Origin: Bordetella sp. H567
GTDB taxonomy: Bacteria > Pseudomonadota > Gammaproteobacteria > Burkholderiales > Burkholderiaceae_B
NCBI RefSeq assembly: GCF_001704295.1
Contig: NZ_CP012334.1
Coordinates: 1,500,084 to 1,564,083 of the forward strand
Direction of reading: 5' to 3'
DNA length: 64,000 bases
Below the pieces are notes generated by a model, which saw nothing but the letters and a program-made list of their open reading frames with translations, searched no databases and had not been told where the DNA came from. Of the stretch, positions 36,085 to 45,838 are shown one piece after another. Numbering within the stretch: position 1 is the stretch's first letter; the number at the start of each line of letters is the position of its first letter. The position numbers and the translations under genes are program-made.

Positions 36085-36921
36085 ATGATCCTCAACCTGG
36101 ACGGCTTTGCCGCCATGATTCCCACCGCCGTCGATATCGGGCTGAACCTGCTTTGGGGCGTGGTGATACTGGGCCTGGGCTGGTGGGCGGCGGGCCTGCT
36201 GGGCCGCTGGGTGCGGCGCCTGGCGCAGCGGTCCGAGCGTGTCGACCGCACCGTCGTTCCGATGTTCTGCACGACCGTCGTGTGGTCCGTGCGCGTCTTC
36301 ACGCTGATCGCGGTGCTCGCGCAATTTGGCGTGCAGACGGCCAGCATCATCGCCGTGCTCGGCGCCGCCGGCCTGGCCGTGGGCCTGGCACTGCAGGGCA
36401 CGCTGCAGAACATCGCCGCCGGCATCATGCTGCTGATGCTGCGCCCCATACGCGCGGGCGAGTATGTGGCGCTCAGTTCCGGCAGCGAGGGCACCGTGGA
36501 GGAAGTCGGCCTGTTCCTGACGCGGCTGGTGCAAGGCGACGGCATCCACGTGACCTTGCCCAACAGCACGATCTGGAACGCCACCATCACCAACTACAGC
36601 CGCAACGCCACGCGCCGTTTCGACATGGCGGTTGGCATACGCTACGGCGACGACCTGGACCTGGCGATCGCCACGCTGCGCGATACGGTAAGCGCCCACC
36701 CCCTGGCGCTGCAGTCGCCCGCGCCGGACGTGCGCGTCTTCGAATACCGCGACAACGTCGTTATCGTGAACGTACGGGTATGGGCGGAGTCCGCGCGCTA
36801 TTGGGAATTTCGCTGGGATCTGCTGCACAAGACGCGCCTGGCGCTGGATGCCGCCGGCCTGCGTCCGCCCGTGCCGGTGCGCGAAGTGGTCAACCTTGCA
36901 GGCGCGCCAGTTCAGCCTTGA
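36085..36921 (+). CDS. Small-conductance mechanosensitive channel (MscS family)
   Basis: This 278-residue MscS-type channel opens on membrane tension to release solutes during osmotic downshock. Three membrane helices precede the beta and alpha/beta cytoplasmic domains; the pore helix shows GLALQGTLQNIAAG with the Gly/Ala packing pattern and the next segment is VALSSGSEGTVEEVGLFLTR. CAGGAG precedes ATG 36085. Its last 32 bases overlap the end of the convergent IclR gene. Confidence 0.9.
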   Translation: MILNLDGFAAMIPTAVDIGLNLLWGVVILGLGWWAAGLLGRWVRRLAQRSERVDRTVVPMFCTTVVWSVRVFTLIAVLAQFGVQTASIIAVLGAAGLAVGLALQGTLQNIAAGIMLLMLRPIRAGEYVALSSGSEGTVEEVGLFLTRLVQGDGIHVTLPNSTIWNATITNYSRNATRRFDMAVGIRYGDDLDLAIATLRDTVSAHPLALQSPAPDVRVFEYRDNVVIVNVRVWAESARYWEFRWDLLHKTRLALDAAGLRPPVPVREVVNLAGAPVQP

Positions 36922-37690
36922 TCCAGCCGGCGATTTCCCGTTGCCGCTGGGCCGGCATGCGGTCGATGATGGCCGTGACGCTGATCGCCAGCGACGGGAC
37001 GCCCTCGTCATCGAGCAGCGCGCATCCGACGCCCAAGGCGCCGCGCACGGCATGGTTGCCCACCACGGAATAGCCGCGCGACCGGGTGTTTTCGATCAGG
37101 CGCAGCATTTCGTGCGAGGTCATCCCGCCGTATTCGTCCAGGTGCGCCGCGTTGCGCTCGACGATGCCGCGGGCCTCGTCGTCAGGCAGCGCCGCCAGCA
37201 GCGCCATGCCGCCGGAGCCGACGCCCAGCGGCTGCCGCTTGCCGGCATAGGTGGCAAGGATCTGCACCGGATAGCCGCCGATCTCGCGGTGCAGGCTGAC
37301 CGACTCGTCGCCCTCGCGCACGACCAGGAACACCGCATCGCCGGTGCGTTCGGCCAGCCGTCGCAGCGCCGGCAACGTCTGCCGCAGGCGGGGATCCGCC
37401 TCCGCCACGCCGGCCTCCTGCGCCAATTGGGCGCGATACCGCTTCGTGCCGGCGATGGGGTGGGCAAGTCCGGCTTCCATCAATGCCGCCATCAGGCGAT
37501 AAATCGTAGGACGCTGGATACCGGTGTAGCGCGCCAGGTCGGTAACGCCCAGGCCGTTCGCGCCATGGTCGCGCAGTGCCGCCAATACCTGCAGCCCGCG
37601 GCGTAGCGTGCGAGGTCCGACCGCGTGGGACGTGGCATCTTCCGTGATGCCGGGCGGCGCATGGCCGCTGAGGGCTGGCGAGGTATGCAT
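36890..37690 (-). CDS. IclR-family transcriptional regulator
   Basis: This 266-residue regulator has an N-terminal winged HTH (TLRRGLQVLAALRDHGANGL and YTGIQRPTIYRLMAALMEAG) and the C-terminal IclR effector domain (GYPVQILATYAGKRQPLGVG). ATG 37690 gives a normal family length; a TTG at 37771 would add 27 residues. It is divergent from the Bug receptor gene at 37859, and paired operator repeats lie between, so it probably controls that gene. Confidence 0.87.
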   Translation of the reverse strand: MHTSPALSGHAPPGITEDATSHAVGPRTLRRGLQVLAALRDHGANGLGVTDLARYTGIQRPTIYRLMAALMEAGLAHPIAGTKRYRAQLAQEAGVAEADPRLRQTLPALRRLAERTGDAVFLVVREGDESVSLHREIGGYPVQILATYAGKRQPLGVGSGGMALLAALPDDEARGIVERNAAHLDEYGGMTSHEMLRLIENTRSRGYSVVGNHAVRGALGVGCALLDDEGVPSLAISVTAIIDRMPAQRQREIAGWIKAELARLQG

Positions 37691-37792
37691 GGCAGGAAAC
37701 CAGAACGGAAACGTCCGCGGGGCGGACGATATATGCGGGATTTGTTGCAAATGTAGCGGGATTGCGGACAATCCTGCGGCAAAAAGAATACT

Positions 37793-37841
37793 AAACGTCC
37801 ACTACCCGGACAGCATAATCGAAACGTCCATTACCTGGACA
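37793..37841 (+). promoter_or_regulatory. Double operator, probably for the IclR regulator
   Basis: Two 20-bp direct repeats, 37793-37812 and 37822-37841, share AAACGTCC, TACC and GGACA and differ at two positions. Each contains a GTCC/GGAC inverted pair. They start 29 bp apart and lie just upstream of the Bug ribosome-binding site, where a bound repressor would block transcription. Confidence 0.75.
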
Positions 37842-37858
37842 CTTTTGGAGTGAGACAG

Positions 37859-38845
37859 ATGAGTCAAAAGCTTGCCCTGTTCCGTCGCGCCGCCGCTACG
37901 CTCGCCAGCGCCGCCGCCCTGTTCGCCGCCAGCGCCCCCGCGCAGGCCGCCTACCCAGACAAACCCGTGCGCATCGTGGTCGGTTTCTCCGCCGGCGGCA
38001 CCACCGACGTGATCGCGCGCATCATGGCCAAGGAGCTGACGGAATCCCTGCACCAGTCCTTCGTCATCGAGAACAAGCCCGGTGCCGGCAGCAATATCGG
38101 CGCCGAGTACGTTGCCCGTGCCACGCCGGACGGCTACACGCTGTACTTCGTGGCGGTGACCAGCGCCATCAACCAGACTTTGTATTCCAAGCTGAACTTC
38201 GATTTGGTGAAGGATTTCGCGCCCATCGCCCTGGCCGCCAAGGTGCCCAACGTGCTCGTGGTGAACCCGCAGCTGCCGGTCAAATCCGTCAAGGAGCTGA
38301 TCGACTACGCCAAGGCCCACCCCGGCAAGCTGGCCTTCGCGTCGTCGGGCAGCGGTACGTCCATACACATGGCCGGCGAGCTCTTCAAGCTGCAGGCGGG
38401 CGTCGATGTGCTGCACGTGCCGTACAAGGGCAGCGCGCCCGCGCTGACGGACTTGATCGGCGGACAGGTGCAGTTCATGTTCGATAACATGCCGTCGTCC
38501 TGGCCGCATGTGCAATCGGGCAAGCTGCGCGCCCTGGCCGTCACGACCAAGGAACGTTCGCCGACGGCGCCAGACCTGCCCACCATGGCCGAGTCGGGCT
38601 TCCCCACCTTCGATGTGTCGTCCTGGTTCGGACTGATCGCGCCCAAGGGCACGCCTCCAGACGTCATCAAGACGCTGAACGCGGCGATGGAAAAGGCGCT
38701 GGACAAGCCCGAGGTGAAGGATGCCTTCGACAAACTGGGCGCGGTCCCGTCCAAGACCACGCCCGCGCAGTTCGGCGAGTTCATCCAGTCGGAAGTCAAG
38801 ACCTGGGCGACCGTGGTGAAGGCGTCCGGGGCCCGCGTCGACTGA
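37859..38845 (+). CDS. Tripartite tricarboxylate (Bug/TctC) periplasmic binding protein
   Basis: This 328-residue Bug receptor has a signal peptide ending PAQAAYPDKPVRIVVGFSAGG and the core motifs YTLYFVAVTSA and HVPYKGSAPALTD. TGGAG lies about 8 bp before ATG 37859; GTG 37850 is a less likely start. It stands alone, divergent from an IclR gene with the double operator at 37793-37841, a typical regulated receptor gene. Ligand unknown. Confidence 0.88.
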   Translation: MSQKLALFRRAAATLASAAALFAASAPAQAAYPDKPVRIVVGFSAGGTTDVIARIMAKELTESLHQSFVIENKPGAGSNIGAEYVARATPDGYTLYFVAVTSAINQTLYSKLNFDLVKDFAPIALAAKVPNVLVVNPQLPVKSVKELIDYAKAHPGKLAFASSGSGTSIHMAGELFKLQAGVDVLHVPYKGSAPALTDLIGGQVQFMFDNMPSSWPHVQSGKLRALAVTTKERSPTAPDLPTMAESGFPTFDVSSWFGLIAPKGTPPDVIKTLNAAMEKALDKPEVKDAFDKLGAVPSKTTPAQFGEFIQSEVKTWATVVKASGARVD

Positions 38846-38905
38846 AGGACGGGGGCGTCCCGCGGCTACGCGGTGGGGCGGCCAGCAGTGTTGCCCGCCC
38901 GGCCG

Positions 38906-39703
38906 CTATTCCGCGGGCTTGGCGGTCTTCAGCATGGCCGTGCACACGCCGCGCAGCATATCGACTTCGTCGCGGGTCAGGGCGCTGCGGCTGAACAGGT
39001 GGCGCATGCGCGGCATCAGCTTCTTGGGATGCTTCGGGTCCAGGAACTTCACGGCCACCAGGGCTTCTTCCCAATGCGCCAGCAAGGCATGCACGGCTTC
39101 CACCGGGGCCGGCGCCGCGCCGGGGTCGGGCGCCTGCGCCGTCGTGGCCGGCAGCAGGCTGCCGCCCTGCGCGGAGATCAGCGCATAGCGCAATTCCCAC
39201 GCGGCCAGCTGCAGGGCCTGCGCGACGTTCAGCGAGCTGTATTCGGGATTGGCGGGGATGTGGCAGATGCGGTGGCAGGCGGCGATCTGGGCATTGGTCA
39301 GCCCGGCGCGTTCCGTTCCCAGCACGATCGCCACGCCGCCCGTTTCGTGGCTGTCCAGGTGCTCCCGCGCCAGGACCGCGGCTTCGCGGATATCGCAGGG
39401 CGGCGGCCCCAGGTCGCGCACCCGTGCCGTCAGCGCGAAGGCCAGCGTGACCGGTCCCAGGGCGTCTTCCAGCGTATCGTGCACGCTTGCGCGCGCCAGC
39501 ACGTCGCCGGCGCCGCTGGCCAGGGCCACCGCTTCCGGCTGCCCCACCATATCCTCCAGCCGCGGCGCCACCAGCGCCAGGTCGGAAAATCCCATGGTTT
39601 TGATGGCGCGCGCGGCAGAGCCCACATTGCCCGGATGGCTGGGCGCCACCATGACGAAACGTACCCGGGCGTATGCCGGTTCGGTTGTCGATGCCTGAGT
39701 CAT
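38906..39703 (-). CDS. trmJ: tRNA (cytidine/uridine-2'-O)-methyltransferase TrmJ
   Basis: This 265-residue SPOUT methyltransferase modifies position 32 of tRNAs. SPOUT motifs are VMVAPSHPGNVGSAARAIKT, VLGTERAGLT and SSLNVAQALQLAAWELR, the last forming the knot that binds S-adenosylmethionine. The C-terminal helical extension (about residues 195-265) matches TrmJ length. It is divergent from suhB with 82 bp between, as is common in this bacterial group. Confidence 0.93.
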   Translation of the reverse strand: MTQASTTEPAYARVRFVMVAPSHPGNVGSAARAIKTMGFSDLALVAPRLEDMVGQPEAVALASGAGDVLARASVHDTLEDALGPVTLAFALTARVRDLGPPPCDIREAAVLAREHLDSHETGGVAIVLGTERAGLTNAQIAACHRICHIPANPEYSSLNVAQALQLAAWELRYALISAQGGSLLPATTAQAPDPGAAPAPVEAVHALLAHWEEALVAVKFLDPKHPKKLMPRMRHLFSRSALTRDEVDMLRGVCTAMLKTAKPAE

Positions 39704-39785
39704 TTAAAATGCCACGTTTGGCGCTGTGGAGCCGGCCGTCCGGCGGGCTACCGACCGCGCATTAGCGAAAATCGTACGGAATTTT

Positions 39786-40568
39786 ATGCACCCGATGCTC
39801 AACATCGCCATCAAGGCGGCCCGGCGTGCCGGCACCATCATCAATCGTGCCAGCCTCGACCTGGAAAGACTGAACGTGGCTCGAAAGGGGCCGCGGGATT
39901 ATGTCACGGAAGTCGATCAAGCCGCGGAGACGTCCATCGTGGAGACGCTGCGCACGGCGTATCCGGACCATGCCGTCATGGGCGAGGAATTCGGGCTGCA
40001 GGGCGATGAACACGCCGAATTCCGCTGGATCATCGATCCCCTGGATGGCACGACCAACTTCATCCACGGCTTGCCCAACTACGCCGTATCGATCGCCCTG
40101 ATGCAGCGCGGCGTGGCAGTGCAGGCGGTGATCTACGACCCGTCGCGCAACGAAATGTTCACCTCCAGCCGGGGCGGTGGGGCCTTCCTGAACGATCGCC
40201 GCGTGCGCGTTTCCGGGCGTACACGCTTACACGAGGCCTTGCTGGGCGCGCATTGGCCGGGTTCGGCCGAGCCCGACCAGGGCGGCGGCAAGTTCAAGCA
40301 GATGGCGCAGGGCAGCGCCGGCGTGCGCCGCATGGGCGCGACGGTACTGGACCTGGCCTACGTGGCCTGCGGCCGGCTTGACGGTTTCTGCGGCGTGGCG
40401 CTCAAGTCCTGGGACATGGCGGCGGGCAGCCTGCTGGTGCAGGAAGCCGGCGGCCTGGTGGCGGATTTCACCGGCGAACAGGGCTGGCTGGAATCGGGCA
40501 ATGTGCTGGCCGCCAGTCCCAAGATCTTCACGCAGATGCTGGGCGTGCTGCAGGGGTCGGCCGGCTAG
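39786..40568 (+). CDS. suhB: Inositol-1-monophosphatase SuhB
   Basis: This 260-residue Mg-dependent phosphatase is also known as a factor in ribosomal RNA transcription. Metal motifs are EEFG, DPLDGTTNFIHGLP and WDMAAGSLLVQEAGG, with LDLAYVACGRLDGF between. ATG 39786 gives the standard opening MHPMLNIAIKAARRAG. It is divergent from trmJ. Confidence 0.94.
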   Translation: MHPMLNIAIKAARRAGTIINRASLDLERLNVARKGPRDYVTEVDQAAETSIVETLRTAYPDHAVMGEEFGLQGDEHAEFRWIIDPLDGTTNFIHGLPNYAVSIALMQRGVAVQAVIYDPSRNEMFTSSRGGGAFLNDRRVRVSGRTRLHEALLGAHWPGSAEPDQGGGKFKQMAQGSAGVRRMGATVLDLAYVACGRLDGFCGVALKSWDMAAGSLLVQEAGGLVADFTGEQGWLESGNVLAASPKIFTQMLGVLQGSAG

Positions 40569-40974
40569 GACGATCTCAACGCCGGGCAGGTGAACCGGCT
40601 GTTGCCCGCCACCGCCTTTCGCCTTGGGCGCGCCCGGCGGGGACGATGTCCCCTGTGCCCGCCCGGTGAACGGCGCGTCGCACCGTGCCCGGTAAATGGT
40701 CAGACCCGTCGGGCCTGGCCTTGCGCGCGCGGGGCCAACTTGTGGGTAGGCCGGGGGAGAGGGGGCCGCGGGCGCTCGGGCAGGGGGCCGATCGGGTCTG
40801 TGTATCTATTTCAACGCCTGCCCGGTGAACGCACCATCGTCCACACGGACTAAGGCCCTGCCCGCGCCTGGGCATACGGTCCAAGGCGCCTGGCGAATTT
40901 CCCCGCCTTTGCGTGACCGGCGTGTAGCGGGTTTTCCATGTACGATTACCGGTCCCTCACTGCTGGAGTTGCCA
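40569..40974. other. Intergenic region without supported gene
   Basis: These 406 GC-rich bases lie between suhB and the TerC/CBS gene. A short hairpin GGGGAC-GAT-GTCCCC is at 40639-40653, and the motif GCCCGGTGAACG occurs twice (near 40659 and 40820). Open frames on the minus strand here are Arg/Pro-rich and unconvincing. The promoter of the next gene is presumably at about 40850-40960. Confidence 0.4.
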
Positions 40975-42564
40975 ATGGAGTGGCTGCTGGACCCCGCTGC
41001 CTGGGTCGGCTTGCTTACCCTAGTCATCCTCGAAATCGTCCTCGGGATCGACAACCTTATCTTCATCGCCATCCTGGCGGACAAGCTGCCCCCCGCGCAA
41101 CGCGACCGCGCGCGCCTGATGGGTTTGTCGATGGCGCTTGTCATGCGGCTGGTGCTGCTGTCCGTCATGTCCTGGCTGGTCACGCTGACCGAGCCGCTCT
41201 TCTCCATCGGTCTCCTGCATCCCTCGGCACGCGATCTCATCCTGATGGCCGGCGGTTTCTTCCTGCTCTTCAAGGGCACGATGGAACTGCACGAACGCCT
41301 GGAAGGCGGCATGCAGGTCAGTTACGGGCCACGCGTCTATGCCAGTTTCTGGGTCATCGTCACGCAGATCGTCGTGCTGGACGCCGTGTTTTCGCTCGAT
41401 TCCATCATCACGGCCGTGGGCATGGTGGATCACCTGGTCATCATGATGATGGCGGTGATCATCGCCATCGGCATCATGCTGGTGGCGTCCAAGCCGTTGA
41501 CGCGCTTCGTCAACGCGCATCCCACGGTGGTCGTGCTGTGCCTGGGATTCCTGCTGATGATCGGCTTCTCGCTGGTGGCCGAGGCCTTCGGCTTTAAGGT
41601 GCCCAAGGGCTACCTGTACGCCGCCATCGGCTTCTCGGCGCTGATCGAGGCCCTGAACCAGGTCGCCCGCCGCAACCTGCTCAAGCTGGACTCGCGCCGG
41701 CCCATGCGCGAACGCACGGCCGAGGGTGTGCTGCGCATGCTGGGCAAGCGCCCGCCGCAACCCGTCATGGACGAGCCCGAGGCCGCGGAATCCCGGGAAT
41801 CGGGGGAAGCGCCGGCCTTCGGCGTGGAGGAACGCAATATGGTCAGCGGCGTGCTGACGCTGGCCGAGCGTTCCATCCATTCCATCATGACGCCGCGCAC
41901 GGATATTTCCTGGATCGATATCAACGATGACGCGGCCACCATGCGCGGGCAGATCGAGGCGGCGCCGCATACCTTCTTTCCGGTGTGCCGCGGCAGCCTG
42001 GACGAAGTGCTGGGCATCGGCCGCGCCAAGGAAATGGTGGCGGACTTGATCACCGAAGGCAACATCCGCCCCAACCGGCTGCGCGATCCCATCATCGTCC
42101 ATGAGTCCATCGGCATCCTGCGCCTGATGGACACGCTCAAGCGCGCGCGCGGACAGTTGGTGCTGGTGGCCGACGAATTCGGCGCCATCGAAGGCCTGGT
42201 GACGCCCATGGACCTGTTCGAGGCCATCGCCGGCGAATTCCCCGACGAGGACGAACTTCCGGACATCGTCCACGAGGGCGACGGCAGGTGGAAGATCGAC
42301 GGCGCGGCGGACCTGCGACACGTCGAGCAGGTACTGGAAACCGATGGCCTGGTGGACGAAGCGCAGGACTACGCCACCCTGGCGGGCTACCTGTTGTCGC
42401 GCTTCGGCCATCTGCCGCAGCCGGGCGACAGCTGCGAGTTCGTGGCGCCGCACCAGCGCTACCGTTTCGAGGTGCTGCAACTGGACGGACGCCGTATTGC
42501 CTCCGTCGGCGTGGAGCGCCTACCCTTCGAGCTTTCGTCGCCCGACGAAAGCGCTTCATCCTGA
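40975..42564 (+). CDS. TerC-family membrane protein with CBS and CorC domains
   Basis: This 529-residue inner-membrane protein of the YoaE/YegH type has a TerC domain (residues about 1-235, with GIDNLIF and SLDSIIT carrying the conserved Asp), a pair of CBS domains ([17 protein letters not shown] and [20 protein letters not shown]) and a C-terminal CorC/HlyC transporter-associated domain. It may export or sense a metal ion such as Mn2+. ATG 40975 has TGGAG upstream. uppP follows 29 bp later. Confidence 0.87.
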   Translation: MEWLLDPAAWVGLLTLVILEIVLGIDNLIFIAILADKLPPAQRDRARLMGLSMALVMRLVLLSVMSWLVTLTEPLFSIGLLHPSARDLILMAGGFFLLFKGTMELHERLEGGMQVSYGPRVYASFWVIVTQIVVLDAVFSLDSIITAVGMVDHLVIMMMAVIIAIGIMLVASKPLTRFVNAHPTVVVLCLGFLLMIGFSLVAEAFGFKVPKGYLYAAIGFSALIEALNQVARRNLLKLDSRRPMRERTAEGVLRMLGKRPPQPVMDEPEAAESRESGEAPAFGVEERNMVSGVLTLAERSIHSIMTPRTDISWIDINDDAATMRGQIEAAPHTFFPVCRGSLDEVLGIGRAKEMVADLITEGNIRPNRLRDPIIVHESIGILRLMDTLKRARGQLVLVADEFGAIEGLVTPMDLFEAIAGEFPDEDELPDIVHEGDGRWKIDGAADLRHVEQVLETDGLVDEAQDYATLAGYLLSRFGHLPQPGDSCEFVAPHQRYRFEVLQLDGRRIASVGVERLPFELSSPDESASS

Positions 42565-42593
42565 GCGCCCTACCTGACTGACCGAGCCGCACC

Positions 42594-43460
42594 GTGACCG
42601 ACTACACCTTGTACCTGATCAAGGCCTTCTTCCTGGGCATTATCGAGGGGCTGACGGAGTTCATCCCCGTCTCCAGCACCGGCCATCTCATCCTGATCGG
42701 CGACTGGATCAATTTCCAGTCCAGCTCGGCCAAGGTGTTCGAGGTGGTCATCCAGTTCGGCTCCATCCTGGCCGTGATGTGGATCTTCCGCGCACGCCTG
42801 TGGCAGTTGATCCAGGGCACCTTCACCGGCGTGCGCAGTGAAATAATGTTCACGCGCAACCTGCTGCTGGCCTTCCTGCCGGCCGCGGTCATCGGCGCCA
42901 TCTTCATCCACGCCATCAAGAATCTGTTCTACCACCCCGCCGTCGTGGCGACGACCCTGGTACTGGGCGGCCTGATCATGCTGTACGTGGAACGCCATAC
43001 GCATCGCACGCGCGGCGCTGCGGCCGGCGCGGGCGGGGACGACAGCGCGTCGGAGACCCACGCGACCGCGCACCGGCTGGAGCAAATCTCGTGGAAGCAG
43101 GCGCTGGGCGTGGGCGCGGCGCAATGCCTGGCCATGGTCCCGGGCGTTTCGCGATCCGGGTCCACCATCATCGGGGGCATGATCGCCGGCATACAGCGCA
43201 AGACGGCGACGGAGTTTTCCTTCTTCCTGGCCATGCCCACCATGCTGGGCGCCGCGGTGTACGACTCCTACCGCAACATGAGCGTGCTCAGCCAGCATGA
43301 CGTCGTCGGGATCGCGGTGGGGTTCATCGCGGCCTTCCTGAGCGCCCTGGTGGTGGTTCGCGCTGTGCTGCGTTTCGTCGCCAATCACACCTACCGGGTT
43401 TTCGCCTGGTATCGCATCGCGCTGGGCATTCTCGTCGCCGTGGTGTTGTTCGCGCACTGA
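42594..43460 (+). CDS. uppP: Undecaprenyl-diphosphatase UppP (BacA)
   Basis: This 288-residue membrane phosphatase recycles the lipid carrier of peptidoglycan synthesis. The two signature loops EGLTEFIPVSSTGHL and PGVSRSGSTIIGGM are present among seven to eight helices. GTG 42594 gives the standard N-terminus. A non-conserved Ala/Gly/His-rich loop (about residues 138-162) lies between the two halves. It follows the TerC/CBS gene closely. Confidence 0.95.
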   Translation: MTDYTLYLIKAFFLGIIEGLTEFIPVSSTGHLILIGDWINFQSSSAKVFEVVIQFGSILAVMWIFRARLWQLIQGTFTGVRSEIMFTRNLLLAFLPAAVIGAIFIHAIKNLFYHPAVVATTLVLGGLIMLYVERHTHRTRGAAAGAGGDDSASETHATAHRLEQISWKQALGVGAAQCLAMVPGVSRSGSTIIGGMIAGIQRKTATEFSFFLAMPTMLGAAVYDSYRNMSVLSQHDVVGIAVGFIAAFLSALVVVRAVLRFVANHTYRVFAWYRIALGILVAVVLFAH

Positions 43461-43477
43461 GCGCATCGCGCATCCGG

Positions 43478-43496
43478 CGCCGGCGTGGTGCCGGCG
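43478..43496. terminator. Possible bidirectional hairpin, uppP / lpxH
   Basis: CGCCGGC and GCCGGCG (43478-43484, 43490-43496) form a 7-bp stem with a 5-base loop between the convergent uppP and lpxH stops. There is no T-run, so factor-independent termination is doubtful. Confidence 0.35.
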
Positions 43497-43500
43497 TCCC

Positions 43501-44274
43501 TCAGGCGACTTCCAGGTCGAACAACTGCAATCCGTCCCGGTCGATGGACAGCCAGCCCCCGCGGGGCGGCTGCGCATGATCGCAGTCCCAGTCCGGCAGG
43601 ACCCATCGTTCCCGGCGTTTGCCGGCCACATCCAGCACATGGCGATCCGGGCGGTGGGTATGGCCATGTATCAACGTGGCCACGCCGGTATCGCGGAACA
43701 GGGCCTCGACCGCGTCCGCGTTCACGTCCATGATGTCCGCGTGCTTGGCCTGCGTGGCCGCCTTGCTTTCGCCGCGCGCCTGTTGCGCCAGGGTCAGCCG
43801 CTCCGGGATGGATTTGCCCAGGAATTCCTGTTGCCAGGCGGGATCCCGCACCATGGCGCGAAACGTCTGGTAGGCCTCATCGTCCAGGCACAGCTCATCG
43901 CCGTGCGTCAGCAGGATCACGCCGTAGTCCGTATCCAGCAGGGCGGGCTCCGGCAGCAGGTGCGCGCCCACGGTCTGCGCCAGTTCCGCGCCCATCAGGA
44001 AATCGCGGTTGCCGCGTCCCAGCCAGACGGGAATGGCGGCGGTCGTGCGCTGCAGCGCCTGCAGGACCGACGCCAGCCAGGGCGGCGCCTGGCGTATGAC
44101 GTCGTCGCCTATCCATGCGTCGAAGATATCCCCCGGCAGCAGGAGCGCGGACGCTTCGGCCGCCGCTGCTTCCAGAAAACCCAGGAAGGCTTCGGACGTG
44201 GCCGGCGTGGCCGGCCCCAGATGCATGTCCGACGCTACCCAGATCGTCCCGGGCAGCGTGATCTTATTCAACAA
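43501..44274 (-). CDS. lpxH: UDP-2,3-diacylglucosamine diphosphatase LpxH
   Basis: This 257-residue metallophosphatase makes lipid X in lipid A synthesis. All metal motifs are visible: [36 protein letters not shown] and HGHTHRP. The start must be TTG at 44274 (or the adjacent TTG at 44271), since no ATG or GTG lies before the first motif. It overlaps the end of the peptidyl-prolyl isomerase gene by 11 bp, so translation is coupled. It is the last gene of the TPR-ppi-lpxH operon. Confidence 0.93.
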   Translation of the reverse strand: MLNKITLPGTIWVASDMHLGPATPATSEAFLGFLEAAAAEASALLLPGDIFDAWIGDDVIRQAPPWLASVLQALQRTTAAIPVWLGRGNRDFLMGAELAQTVGAHLLPEPALLDTDYGVILLTHGDELCLDDEAYQTFRAMVRDPAWQQEFLGKSIPERLTLAQQARGESKAATQAKHADIMDVNADAVEALFRDTGVATLIHGHTHRPDRHVLDVAGKRRERWVLPDWDCDHAQPPRGGWLSIDRDGLQLFDLEVA

Positions 44275-44911
44275 CTTCGGCCTTCTCGATGATGACGTCC
44301 TGCGCGGGGACGTTCTGGTGAAAGCCGCTGTTGCCGGTCTTCACGGCCTTGATCTTGTCGATCGTGTCCGTGCCTTCGGTGACCTTGCCGAACACCGTAT
44401 AGCCCCAGCCGTTGGCCGTGGGGGCGGTGAAGTTCAGGAAGTCGTTGTCCGCGACGTTGACGAAGAACTGCGCCGTTGCCGACTGCGGGTCGCTGGTGCG
44501 TGCCATGGCGACCGTGTATTTGTCGTTTTTCAACCCGTTGTTGGCCTCGTTTTCCACGGGCGCGTGGGTCTGCTTTTGCTTCATGCCCGGTTCGAAGCCG
44601 CCGCCCTGGATCATGAAGCCGTCGATGACGCGATGGAACACGGTGTTGTTGTAGAAGCCTTCCTTGACGTAGGTCAGGAAGTTCGCCACCGTCTTCGGCG
44701 CCTTGTCGGCATCCAGGGTAATGACAAAGGCGCCGTAGTTGGTCGTCATCTTGACGCGGGGGGAAGAAGCCATGGAATGTTTGCCCTCGGTAGTGTTGGT
44801 GGAGGTCGCGCCGGTGGGCGCGGCGCCGGCGGTCGCCGGCAGGATCGCGGCGAACGCCACGCCGCATGCCGCATAGCGCAGCACGCGCAGTACAGAAGCT
44901 GAGAACGTCAT
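44264..44911 (-). CDS. Cyclophilin-type peptidyl-prolyl cis-trans isomerase
   Basis: This 215-residue cyclophilin catalyses proline isomerisation. [15 protein letters not shown] and [16 protein letters not shown] are the active-site segments. Residues 1-30 are a signal peptide (ending [10 protein letters not shown]), so the full product is periplasmic; the domain proper starts at [16 protein letters not shown] (Met 47, ATG 44773), which has GAGGG upstream and could give a second, cytoplasmic form. Its start overlaps the stop of the TPR gene by four bases. Confidence 0.92.
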   Translation of the reverse strand: MTFSASVLRVLRYAACGVAFAAILPATAGAAPTGATSTNTTEGKHSMASSPRVKMTTNYGAFVITLDADKAPKTVANFLTYVKEGFYNNTVFHRVIDGFMIQGGGFEPGMKQKQTHAPVENEANNGLKNDKYTVAMARTSDPQSATAQFFVNVADNDFLNFTAPTANGWGYTVFGKVTEGTDTIDKIKAVKTGNSGFHQNVPAQDVIIEKAEVVE

Positions 44912-45603
44912 TGTTTACTCGGTTCCTTCAACAGATTGTCGACGGCGCGGGCTTTGTTGCCGCTGCCCGTGACGCCCAGTTTGGCGGCTTCGCCATAGGA
45001 CCGACGCGCCTGGAGCAATTGGACGTCGGCCAGGTTGGCGCGTGCCGCCGCGTAGTCGGGGTCGGCGCGCAAGGCATTGCGCAAGGCCGTTTCGGCCCGG
45101 TCGATCTCGCCCCGCTTGGCATAGATGACCGCCATGTTGTTCCAGGGTTCCGGCAATTCGGGGAAGCGGGACGTCATGTCTTCATAGATATCCAACGCTT
45201 CCTGTTCGCGGCCCAGGGCCGCCAGCACGCGCGCATGCTGGAATTCGAGCTGGACATCGGTGCCGCCCGGCGGGGGCGGATTGGCGGTTTGGGCCAGGCG
45301 CTTTTCGATCATTGCAAGCGCCTCCTCATTGCGGCCGGTACTGATCAACTGTTCGATTTTGTCGGTGATCTGCGAAGGCGTGGGTTGCAAGCGCGTGTCC
45401 ACGCCCGGCTTGGCCGCTTCGAGCAGGCGCGCCAGCGCATCCCAGCCGCCTTCGGGCGGGGGCTCGTCCAGCGTGGTCGCATTGTTGCTGCGGCCGGGGC
45501 TGGCGGAGCCGCCGGGCATGCCCTGCGCTTCAGCCGCGCCTATGGGCAGCCACAGCAGGGCGGCTGCCAGCAGGGCCGGAATGAGTCGTGTCTTGATGGT
45601 CAC
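44908..45603 (-). CDS. Exported TPR protein
   Basis: This 231-residue protein has a signal peptide ([18 protein letters not shown], cut near AAEAQG), a Pro/Gly-rich linker and about three TPR units ([54 protein letters not shown]). TPRs serve as protein-binding scaffolds; function here is unknown. It is the first gene of the operon with ppi and lpxH (ATGA overlap), a conserved arrangement in this group. Confidence 0.82.
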   Translation of the reverse strand: MTIKTRLIPALLAAALLWLPIGAAEAQGMPGGSASPGRSNNATTLDEPPPEGGWDALARLLEAAKPGVDTRLQPTPSQITDKIEQLISTGRNEEALAMIEKRLAQTANPPPPGGTDVQLEFQHARVLAALGREQEALDIYEDMTSRFPELPEPWNNMAVIYAKRGEIDRAETALRNALRADPDYAAARANLADVQLLQARRSYGEAAKLGVTGSGNKARAVDNLLKEPSKQ

Positions 45604-45838
45604 TCGGGTTTCCAGTGTAAGCCTGGCCGGCCGCGCGTCATGCGCGCGCGGTCAGGCCGCTTGCTATACTTGACGACCGCCATTTTAGCCTTGTCCGGGG
45701 CAACCCGTGGCGCGCCGCCGGGGCGTGGCCGCCAGGACACGGTATGCCGGTCATCCCATCCATGCGACACGGCCGTCCCCGGTCGGCGGGCCGCGGCGAT
45801 GGCGGCAGTCCCGATACCGGCTCATCCATCTTATTTCT

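Noticed and set aside
40576-40884. Minus-strand 102-codon frame in the suhB/TerC gap
   Set aside because: Arg/Pro-rich product, no ribosome-binding site and no recognisable domain; taken as non-coding.
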